DNA from: an uncultured Actinomycetes bacterium
Lineage (GTDB): Bacteria; Actinomycetota; Actinomycetes; S36-B12
NCBI GenBank assembly: GCA_903918595.1
Contig: CAIXFB010000315.1
Coordinates: forward strand, 1 to 5,852
Length of the DNA stretch: 5,852 bases
Direction: 5' to 3'
Part shown: positions 1 through 5,852 of the stretch, piece by piece
Layout of the letters: the number at the start of each line of letters is the position of its first letter
Numbering within the stretch: the first letter of the stretch is position 1
Translations under genes and position numbers: made by a program
Notes under the pieces: model-generated
What the model was told of the DNA's origin: nothing
The model's database searches: none
Seen by the model: the letters and a program-made list of their open reading frames with translations, nothing else

Positions 1-689
1 ATGTAGCTGTGCGGAACTCCGGCGGGCACATACATTGCATTGCCGGGTGCCAGCGCACGGAATTGCAGCAACACCGACACCAGTAGACCCGTATCGTCGG
101 GGTACAGCTGCGCAATTGTTGCGAAGGCATCGACCTCAGCAGGACTGGCACCCACAGCCCGGACAGCACTGACGAGTTGTTCCGCCCGACGCTCATGATC
201 AATCGCCCGCAGAGCCGGAATGGCCGCAATCGGGCCGTCATTTTCCAGAATTGAACAAGCATTTTCAGCGCCGTCGATCTGCATCAAAATCGCATGCGCC
301 TGCAGGCGATCACGCCATCCTGCAAATACTTCGAACTCTTCAATCGCTATGAGTAGTTCAGTCTTTTCATTGGCATCGGAGTACACCTGATCCGACCCAG
401 GTTGGTCCTGTCGTTCAAAAGCAACTCGGGCCAACTGCGCATCCGGATGTACTTGAATCGACAGTGGTTGAGCCGCAGCGAGCAATTTGGTGAGCAATGG
501 AACCTCCCCCGGAGACACAACCGTGTCGAGAGTGACGTCCTGGCCCACGAGCGGTGAAGGAGCCCCCGGGTGCGCACCGAACCACAGTTCGGCTTGCGGA
601 GCACCCGTGCGCTCCCCTGACCATGCGACCAATCCGTCAGGGATTCCCCACGCGTAATCCTTCAGAGCCCCTCGAATGACCTCAACCAT
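1..689 (-). CDS. manA: Mannose-6-phosphate isomerase, class I (N-terminal ~229 residues; 3' end cut by window edge)
   Basis: This enzyme interconverts fructose-6-phosphate and mannose-6-phosphate in the cytoplasm and is zinc-dependent (family knowledge). The translated frame is open from an ATG at 689 to the left edge and carries the type I phosphomannose isomerase signatures in order: DYAWG (11-15), AELWFGAHP (33-41), LLTKLLAAAQPLSIQVHPD (65-83), NEKTELLIAI (107-116) and PGNAMYVPAGVPHSY (215-229). By comparison with the family, the zinc ligands should be Q79, H81, E111 and H227, and all four are present. Family members are usually about 390-430 residues, so roughly the last 40% lies beyond position 1. 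The ATG overlaps the stop of the Trm112-like gene by 8 bases. No good Shine-Dalgarno precedes it, so translational coupling is likely. The start fits because the YaWG motif normally lies about 10-15 residues in. Identification is firm; preference for mannose over other aldoses is inferred. Confidence 0.95.
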   Translation of the reverse strand, partial: MVEVIRGALKDYAWGIPDGLVAWSGERTGAPQAELWFGAHPGAPSPLVGQDVTLDTVVSPGEVPLLTKLLAAAQPLSIQVHPDAQLARVAFERQDQPGSDQVYSDANEKTELLIAIEEFEVFAGWRDRLQAHAILMQIDGAENACSILENDGPIAAIPALRAIDHERRAEQLVSAVRAVGASPAEVDAFATIAQLYPDDTGLLVSVLLQFRALAPGNAMYVPAGVPHSY

Positions 690-867
690 GTGGCAGGGTC
701 GCTTCTTCGATGAGCATGACCGGAACACCATCGCGGATGTCGTAACGGCGCCCACACTCCACACAGACAATCTGCCCTGAAGCCAGATCGGCTTCTACCC
801 GCCCCCGATCATCAGCTGGGCAGGCAAGCACCTCCCACAGTTCCACTGGCAGTCCGAGCGGACCCAT
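682..867 (-). CDS. Trm112-like small zinc-ribbon protein (YcaR-type)
   Basis: This is a 61-residue protein of the Trm112/YcaR family. Eukaryotic and archaeal Trm112 activates methyltransferases; the role of the short bacterial forms is not settled. Visible signatures are LWEVLACPAD (residues 10-19), the knuckle CVECGRRYDIRDGVPVML (35-52) and a short acidic tail. C16, C35 and C38 are present. The position that is the second cysteine in E. coli YcaR (CPxC) is D19 here, a form I recall as common in actinobacterial members, so any zinc site would have three cysteines plus another ligand or be degenerate. The manB stop overlaps the start. The ATG at 867 shares one base with that TGA and has AGGTG at a sensible distance. 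A GTG one codon upstream (870) would add one residue but sits too close to AGGTG. Its place between two mannose-metabolism genes suggests a link to them, but no function can be assigned. Confidence 0.88.
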   Translation of the reverse strand: MGPLGLPVELWEVLACPADDRGRVEADLASGQIVCVECGRRYDIRDGVPVMLIEEATLPHG

Positions 868-2264
868 CACGCACCTGCTCGCATCATCGCCAACACATCA
901 TCACGGATCTGTTCCATTGTTGACGCATCTGCTGCCTCAACATTCAAGCGGAGAAGAGGTTCGGTGTTGGAAGAGCGGACGTTGAACCACCAATCACCCC
1001 CGTCGATGGTCATGCCATCAAGATCATCAACGCTCACGCCGACCCGGGATTCATAAGCGGCCCGGATGCGATCTACTGCGCTCTGTTGATCTTCCACCTC
1101 GGTATTAATCTCACCACTCGGTGTGTAACGCAGGTACGGGGTGAGCAGCGAGGAGAACGTAGTGCCTGTTGGAGCCTCGCCGAGAGCTGCGATCGCGTGC
1201 AGAGCGGCCAGCATGCCCGAATCCGCCCGCCAAAAATCTCGGAAGTAAAAGTGGCCAGAGTGTTCGCCGCCGAAGATTGCATTCGTCTCAGCCATCGTCG
1301 CCTTGATGAACGAGTGCCCAACCCGTGTGCGAACAGCAACGCCACCGTTTTCGACGATCACTTCAGGAACCGTCTTTGACGTAATCAGATTGTGAATGAT
1401 GGTAGAGCCGGGATGCTTTGCGAGCTCCCGTTGCGCGATCAGTGCGGTCAACGTGGAAGGGCTCACTACGGTGCCGTTCTCATCGACCACAAAACACCGA
1501 TCTGCGTCGCCGTCGAATGCCAGACCCAGGTCAGCATTTTCCGAGAGCACTCGTGCTTGGAGGTCAACGAGGTTCGCGGGCTCAATCGGATTGGCCTCGT
1601 GGTTGGGGAACGAACCATCTAGTTCGAAATACATCGGCACGATGGTGAGTGGGAGTGCGGGCAGGCCGGCGGCATCTTCCAACACCGCCGGCACCGTGAA
1701 ACCGCCCATGCCATTTCCAGCATCGACAACGACCTTGAGGTGACGCACCTTGCTGACATCGACGAGTTCGCGCAGGAACGAGGCGTAATCAGCCAGCATG
1801 TCTTGCTCTCGCACTTCACCGATGCGACCTTCATACGCGGGTATTCCATGAATGATCATGGCCTTTATGTCGCGTAGGCCCGAATCCTGACCCACCGGGG
1901 CCGCACCGGCACGGCACAATTTGATGCCGTTGTACTGGGCGGGATTATGGCTCGCGGTGAACATCGCACCCGGCAGGTCCAATCGGCCCGATGCGAAATA
2001 GAGACCGTCGGTGCTGGCCAAACCAATCAGCACCACATCGCAGCCCTGTTCGCGCACGCCTTCTGCGAATGCCGAAACCAGATCTGGGCCAGAGGGACGC
2101 ATGTCATGGCCGATGACCACGGCACCTGCACCGCCATCTTCGGCCCTGATGCCCAATACCTGCACAAATGCAGCGCCCACATCGTGGGCAAGATCGGCAT
2201 CGAGCTGGTCAGGGAAAACACCCCGGACGTCGTAGGCCTTGATGATGGAATCTAGATCGCGCAT
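867..2264 (-). CDS. manB: Phosphomannomutase / phosphoglucomutase family (ManB/PmmA)
   Basis: This alpha-D-phosphohexomutase of 465 residues interconverts mannose-6-phosphate and mannose-1-phosphate, the precursor of GDP-mannose. All family landmarks are present: AYDVRG near the N-terminus (10-15), the phosphoserine loop TASHNP (103-108, catalytic S105), the magnesium loop DGDADR (251-256), the sugar-specificity loop GGEHSGH (332-338) and the phosphate-binding loop RSSNTEP (430-436). GEHSGH is the form seen in mannose/glucose mutases, arguing against glucosamine mutase (GlmM). Length matches bacterial and actinobacterial PmmA proteins, and the frame is intact. It starts 9 bases after the DUF3499 stop, with only a weak GGTAG upstream, and its TGA overlaps the next gene's start. 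Together with manA it completes the route from fructose-6-phosphate to mannose-1-phosphate. Some family members also act on glucose phosphates, and sequence alone does not exclude this. Confidence 0.95.
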   Translation of the reverse strand: MRDLDSIIKAYDVRGVFPDQLDADLAHDVGAAFVQVLGIRAEDGGAGAVVIGHDMRPSGPDLVSAFAEGVREQGCDVVLIGLASTDGLYFASGRLDLPGAMFTASHNPAQYNGIKLCRAGAAPVGQDSGLRDIKAMIIHGIPAYEGRIGEVREQDMLADYASFLRELVDVSKVRHLKVVVDAGNGMGGFTVPAVLEDAAGLPALPLTIVPMYFELDGSFPNHEANPIEPANLVDLQARVLSENADLGLAFDGDADRCFVVDENGTVVSPSTLTALIAQRELAKHPGSTIIHNLITSKTVPEVIVENGGVAVRTRVGHSFIKATMAETNAIFGGEHSGHFYFRDFWRADSGMLAALHAIAALGEAPTGTTFSSLLTPYLRYTPSGEINTEVEDQQSAVDRIRAAYESRVGVSVDDLDGMTIDGGDWWFNVRSSNTEPLLRLNVEAADASTMEQIRDDVLAMMRAGA

Positions 2265-2273
2265 GCTGTGATG

Positions 2274-2711
2274 CTACCGATCGAGATCGAAGAGGCCCTC
2301 GTCTTCGGCAGGAGCGCCCTTATCCCGGTCTGGATTCTCCGAGTAGTAGGACTCAACCGACTGCAGAACGCGCAGATGCCCCTTGCGAGCGACTTCAACG
2401 GACCCAGAGGGGGGTGCCACCTGCGCATCAGGCTCATACCGTGGTCGCGCAGCCTCTCGAACAGCGTTTGCAAGCGCCTCGAGATCATCGCTGCTGGGTT
2501 TGAGGGCATCAGGATCTGGGGTGATCCGCACGATCTCCCAGCCACGCGGAGCGGTGAGACGCTCACTGTGCATCTGGCAGAGGTCATAGCAGTGCGGTTC
2601 GGCATAGGTGGCCAAAGGACCGAGGACCGCGGTGGAGTCGGCGTACACATAGGTCAGTGTTGACACAGCAGAGCCACTGCACGATGGCTTGGAACAACGT
2701 CGACGACTCAC
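2274..2711 (-). CDS. DUF3499 family protein, actinobacterial conserved, putative zinc-binding
   Basis: A 145-residue soluble protein with no signal or membrane segment. Its first 60 residues are the DUF3499 core as I know it: RRRCSKPSC at the N-terminus, TLTYVYADSTAVLGPLATYA (18-37), then EPHCYDLCQMH (38-48) and LTAPRGWEIVR (52-62). C6, C11, C45 and H48 form a C-x4-C ... C-x2-H pattern that could bind one zinc; H40 and C41 are alternative ligands. The rest is charged, probably flexible, and ends in an acidic tail. No biochemical function is known to me. The family usually sits beside manB and whiB2 in actinobacteria (Rv3258c next to Rv3257c in M. tuberculosis), as here. The GTG at 2711 is the only reasonable start because it places the conserved RRC motif immediately. 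No Shine-Dalgarno precedes it, which fits a leaderless message. Confidence 0.9.
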   Translation of the reverse strand: MSRRRCSKPSCSGSAVSTLTYVYADSTAVLGPLATYAEPHCYDLCQMHSERLTAPRGWEIVRITPDPDALKPSSDDLEALANAVREAARPRYEPDAQVAPPSGSVEVARKGHLRVLQSVESYYSENPDRDKGAPAEDEGLFDLDR

Positions 2712-2768
2712 AATCGTGCACGTTAGCGGCCAACTCGGGTCAATGAAGGCAGGGCGCGCCGTCAGCGA
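2712..2768 (-). other. 57-base intergenic spacer between the DUF5719 and DUF3499 genes
   Basis: This is the only gap longer than 10 bases in the window. It contains no ORF, no Shine-Dalgarno for the downstream GTG and no hairpin followed by a T run on the minus strand. Its most striking element is the 8-base palindrome GGCGCGCC at 2753-2760. It is the natural place for a secondary promoter serving the DUF3499-manB-Trm112-manA group. Confidence 0.6.
2720..2725 (-). promoter_or_regulatory. Candidate -10 element (TAACGT) for a leaderless DUF3499 transcript
   Basis: On the minus strand TAACGT matches the actinobacterial -10 pattern TANNNT and ends 8 bases before the GTG start at 2711. A transcript initiating at or next to the G of GTG would need no ribosome binding site, which agrees with the lack of one. 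The -35 is weak: at 17-18 bases upstream the sequence reads CTTCAT or CCTTCA. A better-looking TTGACC at 2738-2743 is only 12 bases away, too close for normal sigma-70 spacing. This is a candidate only. Confidence 0.3.
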
Positions 2769-4478
2769 TTAGCGCAGGGCAACTGACTGTTCGTACTGCG
2801 CTACCGGCACAGAGACCTGCGTTCGCAAGGGAGTCCACGGGTAGCCAGTGACCAGATCCCCAAATCGTGACTTTTCGCGGATTCGGTGGGCGATGACAAT
2901 GGGACCAGATCCCGGAGCCGGTGTGACGACCGCGGTAAACCACTCGATACCAACCGGAGCGTCAAGAGCAAAGTTCTTCATCTCACCCGCCTTGATCACC
3001 ACTCGACGAGGAGCGGTGGGTTCTGCAACTTGCCGGGCGCCCCGATATGGAAGCAGCACGACATCGACAGCTGCATCAACATCGGGTGCGGTGATGTAGA
3101 GCCGCACATCGGTTGCATCGCGAACGGGTAGTCCGCTCACTGCAGAAGTGGCGGTGAAGGACTGGGCACCAGCGGAGAATGAGGTTTCATCTTGCACACG
3201 AGTGCCACCGAAGAACTGGCGCATCCCCGCAACAATCGGTTGATCTGAAGTGAGCTCAATGGTGGCACCGGAAAAACCGTCGGGATTCGGTGGCATCACC
3301 GAGGACATATCCATCGTGGCAACCGCTCCGGCAGGAACGATCAACTGGTTGCGTTCAAAAGGTTCATAGGCGCCTTCAGCCGAAAAGAGTCTGATGGAGA
3401 CGATGGCATCATTGTCCGTGGTCGACACCACGGAGAGCACTCGAGCTTTATCACCTGAGAGGACACCAGGCACGTACACCTTTGTTGCAGGCGGTGCTGA
3501 TTGCGGAATCCAGTCGACGCCCACCGACTGCAAACCGCTTCTTTGCTCATCATCCACCGATGCTCCGATGCGACCGGTCCGGGCAATCACATGGAATGCC
3601 GTCGCGGTGATTCCGGGCGCTAGAACATCGAGTCGGACCACCGAACGATCTTGAGCAGGGATGACCAAACCGCGACTGGCAGGTGCGTCAACAATCCCCT
3701 CTGGTCCATGAATGATCACATCTACCACTGCCGAGGAGTCGTCAGGATTGACGAGCACAACCTTGGTTTGCCGACCTGCAACTGCCCCACCACCTACAAA
3801 CCAGAACTCCGAGGCTGCAGGGGCACACGAGGTGCTCGCCAATCCGCGACCTTGACCGCTGGGGTCGCGACCCCACTGATCGGCAACGAGCCCGGGTGCG
3901 AGCGAGCCTTCACCGAAGGCCCGAATGGCAGGCAACTTGGCTCCAAACGCTTCGATCTGCGCCTGGCTTCCCGGCTCGCGGATGCTTGCCTTCGCCGACT
4001 CTTTGCCCGGCAGCGTTTCCAATCCGGCCCGACCCGGGCCGCTCGTCTGACCGGGCTGCCCGGGGATGACCGCGGCAGTAACGCGAACTCCAAGGTCGCC
4101 GCCCGACCCAGGCTCTGGGCAGAGCAGCACCGAAGACTGAATCGGTTCAAGCGTGACTGCCGCTGCAGTTTGCGTCGGATCATCGGCGCGCACAAATGTG
4201 CCAAGAACGGAGATGAGGACAATCACCGCAGCGATCACCGCAATCGGCCGCCACCACAAGGGCGGTCGAGGCTCGCGCGGAGCCTGCGGCTGACGCGGGG
4301 TTCTACTCCTACGCAGCCTGCGTCGTCGCTCTTCTGTGCTTGCTGCTTCGCGTTCTCCTTCTTTGGTGCCGTGTTCGTCAATGAGTCCGATGACCTGATC
4401 TTCAGCACCTGCCGATGGAGGAATGATTGCGCGACTTTCCAGCACGATCTTCTTCCGAGACCCTCTGCCAAACATCAT
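2769..4478 (-). CDS. DUF5719 family protein, single-pass membrane-anchored, extracytoplasmic beta-rich repeats
   Basis: A 569-residue protein of unknown function that I assign to the actinobacterial DUF5719 family from its overall pattern and its position after a glycosyltransferase. Residues 1-74 are charged and probably cytoplasmic, with a run of arginines at 51-58 and a proline/arginine-rich linker. One transmembrane segment follows (about 75-96, starting WWRPIAVIAAV). The positive-inside rule puts the remaining ~470 residues outside the membrane. That part has only two cysteines, C120 (LLCPEPG) and C218 (STSCAP), a likely disulfide pair. Three divergent stretches of about 90 residues (225-313, 332-424, 440-535) share a beta-sandwich-like pattern. 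No catalytic motif is apparent. The ATG at 4478 overlaps the upstream stop as ATGA; the adjacent ATG at 4475 is better spaced (7 bases) from GGAGG and may be the true start. Such tight coupling suggests the protein works with the membrane glycosyltransferase, which is inference. Confidence 0.85.
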   Translation of the reverse strand: MMFGRGSRKKIVLESRAIIPPSAGAEDQVIGLIDEHGTKEGEREAASTEERRRRLRRSRTPRQPQAPREPRPPLWWRPIAVIAAVIVLISVLGTFVRADDPTQTAAAVTLEPIQSSVLLCPEPGSGGDLGVRVTAAVIPGQPGQTSGPGRAGLETLPGKESAKASIREPGSQAQIEAFGAKLPAIRAFGEGSLAPGLVADQWGRDPSGQGRGLASTSCAPAASEFWFVGGGAVAGRQTKVVLVNPDDSSAVVDVIIHGPEGIVDAPASRGLVIPAQDRSVVRLDVLAPGITATAFHVIARTGRIGASVDDEQRSGLQSVGVDWIPQSAPPATKVYVPGVLSGDKARVLSVVSTTDNDAIVSIRLFSAEGAYEPFERNQLIVPAGAVATMDMSSVMPPNPDGFSGATIELTSDQPIVAGMRQFFGGTRVQDETSFSAGAQSFTATSAVSGLPVRDATDVRLYITAPDVDAAVDVVLLPYRGARQVAEPTAPRRVVIKAGEMKNFALDAPVGIEWFTAVVTPAPGSGPIVIAHRIREKSRFGDLVTGYPWTPLRTQVSVPVAQYEQSVALR

Positions 4479-5852
4479 GACGCCTCCGAACTTTTCACAC
4501 CTTCAGAGAAGAACACGAAGTCGCCATCGTCATCAGGATCTGGATCAAGAACTCGACGTTGCGGCAAGGCGAGAACAACCAGCGTTAAGAACACGAACAG
4601 CTGGAACCACAACCAACGATCACGCGCTCCGGTATCAAAGGTCACAGTGACAGGTTGCGCACCAGTCGGAATGAGGAAGGCCTGCGACCAGGCTTCGGGC
4701 TCCGGCGCCTGCACAGTTGGCAAAGCAACCTGTTGATCGGTTGCCGGATCCACAGAGACCGCGCGCCACCCTGAGTCTGGTGGAGTACCAAGAACGAGGG
4801 CTCGCTCCCCATCACCTGGCGGTAACAGCGATTCGATGTAGGGATCAACGCTTGAACTTGCGATGTCGACTAGATCTACAGCGGCAGGAGCCTCGCCCTG
4901 CACCACGCGTGCACGCGCAGTCTGTCCAGCTATGCGCCAGATCACTGACTCGTCAGCAGATGAGAGTCTGCGCAAGCCCGGCTCGCCATCGAGCACCGGG
5001 ATCAATTCAGGTGATGTACCGCGAGCAAGTAACACATATCGCACTCCATAGCCTGCGAGTGCTTGCACTTCTGTTCCTCCGCGGCCCGATGCCAGTGCGG
5101 CCACAATCGGATCGAGTGCAACCCAGTTCTCCGCCGGTGGTGAAACATCTGCATCCCCAAGCACCGGGCCTTCCCCATTGATCAAGGAATACAAGACCTT
5201 GCCCGCCTTGGTGTCGAACAACACCAGGGTGCGCGGTGCCTGTGGTCCAAGCGCATCGGCCGCAACAAATGCCGGTACAGCAGCCAGCGGGGCCCTCTTG
5301 ACAACATCGTCGGTGGCAGCAATCCACCATCCTGCAGAGAGGATCGGAGCAAGCACTGCTGCCACAACGGTGATCGCCGCGACCGGCTGTCCCCACGACA
5401 GACTTTGACCAACAAACCTATTGCGAAGGCCCTGCGCTGCAACCCCTGCCGCCGCAATCAATGCGAGGCCAAGCAGAAGCGTTGCAGGTCCTGGCCAGGT
5501 GCGCATAGGAGTTGTTGTTCCTGGCGGTGTGACGAGCACCATGGTTTGCAGCACCCCGAGTGCCAGTGCAGCAATGGCAACCACCCAACAGGCCACCACA
5601 ATGCGAAGCCGATCCATCCGGAACAAGGCGATAAACCCTGCGAGCACGATGCCTATTGAAATCCACAGTGGTGTCATGCCTGGTCCGCCTGGATGCAGCA
5701 GCAAGACATCGATGGCCGTCAGATTGGGATCACCCAGTGCAGGTGAATTCACACCCGGACCCAGCAGGAACATCACTGGGTGAGCGAAGAGTTGGAGTGA
5801 CCATGGGGCCGTGACCAACACCGATCCGACCATGGCGATCGTGAAACGGATG
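4475..5852 (-). CDS. Actinobacterial glycosyltransferase-family membrane protein, C-terminal ~458 residues (start outside window)
   Basis: The frame is open through the right edge; the first in-frame ATG, at 5833, lies inside a hydrophobic run and is probably internal. Numbering from that codon, membrane segments are visible at about 55-71, 77-100, 116-135 and 151-171. A soluble domain follows (172-406), then a last membrane segment (407-423) and an acidic tail with DPDPDDDGD (430-438). The soluble domain carries patterns I recall from the C-terminal region of large actinobacterial proteins annotated as glycosyltransferase family 2: VPAFVAADALG (186-196), GDADV (226-230), ASGRGG (248-253) and YGVRYVLLARG (262-272). 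The GT2 catalytic domain of such proteins is N-terminal and is not visible here, so catalytic activity is inferred from family architecture. Its stop overlaps the DUF5719 start by 4 bases. Such proteins are expected to build envelope glycans from nucleotide or lipid-linked sugars; donor and acceptor are unknown. Confidence 0.75.
   Translation of the reverse strand, partial: IRFTIAMVGSVLVTAPWSLQLFAHPVMFLLGPGVNSPALGDPNLTAIDVLLLHPGGPGMTPLWISIGIVLAGFIALFRMDRLRIVVACWVVAIAALALGVLQTMVLVTPPGTTTPMRTWPGPATLLLGLALIAAAGVAAQGLRNRFVGQSLSWGQPVAAITVVAAVLAPILSAGWWIAATDDVVKRAPLAAVPAFVAADALGPQAPRTLVLFDTKAGKVLYSLINGEGPVLGDADVSPPAENWVALDPIVAALASGRGGTEVQALAGYGVRYVLLARGTSPELIPVLDGEPGLRRLSSADESVIWRIAGQTARARVVQGEAPAAVDLVDIASSSVDPYIESLLPPGDGERALVLGTPPDSGWRAVSVDPATDQQVALPTVQAPEPEAWSQAFLIPTGAQPVTVTFDTGARDRWLWFQLFVFLTLVVLALPQRRVLDPDPDDDGDFVFFSEGVKSSEAS
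4483..4487 (-). promoter_or_regulatory. Strong Shine-Dalgarno (GGAGG) for the DUF5719 gene
   Basis: GGAGG lies inside the last codons of the upstream gene. It is 4 bases from the first ATG (4478) and 7 bases from the second (4475), so spacing favours the second. It is the clearest ribosome binding site in the window; most other starts appear to rely on overlap coupling. Confidence 0.65.

Noticed and set aside
347..624. Two short minus-strand frames (347-604 and 415-624) at the left end.
   Set aside because: They are out-of-frame shadows of manA. The manA frame runs unbroken from 689 to the edge with all zinc-ligand motifs.
1086..1743. Several plus-strand frames of 76-115 codons opposite manB.
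   Set aside because: They are antisense to a complete phosphomannomutase with all catalytic loops and show no family features or start signals.
2252..2663. A plus-strand frame (2268-2663) and an out-of-frame minus-strand frame (2252-2650) over the DUF3499 gene.
   Set aside because: Both overlap almost the whole DUF3499 gene, whose core matches a known family. Their translations look like shadow composition.
2738..2743. TTGACC on the minus strand as a -35 box.
   Set aside because: Only 12 bases separate it from TAACGT, and no acceptable -10 lies 16-18 bases downstream of it.
2753..2760. GGCGCGCC palindrome as the stem of a terminator after the DUF5719 gene.
   Set aside because: There is no loop and no T-rich run after it on the minus strand. 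An 8-base GC palindrome is unremarkable at this base composition.
3651..4736. A 361-codon open frame on the plus strand, the longest on that strand.
   Set aside because: It lies antisense to the DUF5719 gene and crosses the junction with the glycosyltransferase gene. Its translation is rich in Arg, Cys, Thr and Ser with no recognisable motif or hydrophobic pattern, while the opposite strand encodes a coherent membrane protein with a good ribosome binding site.
5831..5833. ATG at 5833 as the true start of the glycosyltransferase-like gene.
   Set aside because: The frame stays open to the window edge (codons for IRFTIA precede it). The ATG sits inside a hydrophobic run, and the family's catalytic domain would be missing from a protein starting here.
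1..5852. A new defence, mobile or secretion system.
   Set aside because: All six genes fall in conserved housekeeping or envelope families with intact frames. No integrase, transposase, inverted repeats, tRNA, CRISPR-like spacing or abrupt composition change was seen.

Overview
The window is a compact stretch of actinobacterial chromosome with every gene on the minus strand, so transcription runs from the right edge to the left. The organism call rests on DUF3499 and DUF5719, two families I know as actinobacterial. It also rests on the glycosyltransferase C-terminal region typical of that phylum and on the gene neighbourhood (glycosyltransferase, DUF5719, DUF3499, phosphomannomutase, Trm112-like, ManA). 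Base composition looks moderately GC-rich by eye, below a typical Streptomyces, so a freshwater/marine or other moderate-GC actinomycete is a reasonable guess. Genus cannot be read from this sequence.

Layout in transcription order: (1) 5852-4475, the C-terminal part of a large multi-pass membrane glycosyltransferase-family protein whose start lies outside the window; (2) 4478-2769, a DUF5719 protein with a basic cytoplasmic N-terminus, one membrane anchor and an extracytoplasmic beta-rich region that looks like three divergent repeats; (3) a 57-base spacer, the only real intergenic gap, with a possible leaderless start; (4) 2711-2274, a DUF3499 protein with a putative zinc site; (5) 2264-867, phosphomannomutase (ManB/PmmA); (6) 867-682, a Trm112-like mini zinc-ribbon protein; (7) 689-1, mannose-6-phosphate isomerase (ManA), cut by the left edge. 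Almost the whole window is coding. Four of the five junctions are overlaps or a 9-base gap, implying one or two operons.

Functionally, ManA and ManB supply mannose-1-phosphate from fructose-6-phosphate. In actinobacteria this feeds GDP-mannose and polyprenol-phosphate-mannose for cell-envelope glycans. The glycosyltransferase-like membrane protein and its overlapping DUF5719 partner are plausibly envelope-glycan machinery, but their substrates are unknown. I saw no mobile element, CRISPR array, RNA gene, phage gene or broken gene. This is a housekeeping and envelope locus with several poorly characterised conserved families, and I found no convincing new defence or mobile system.
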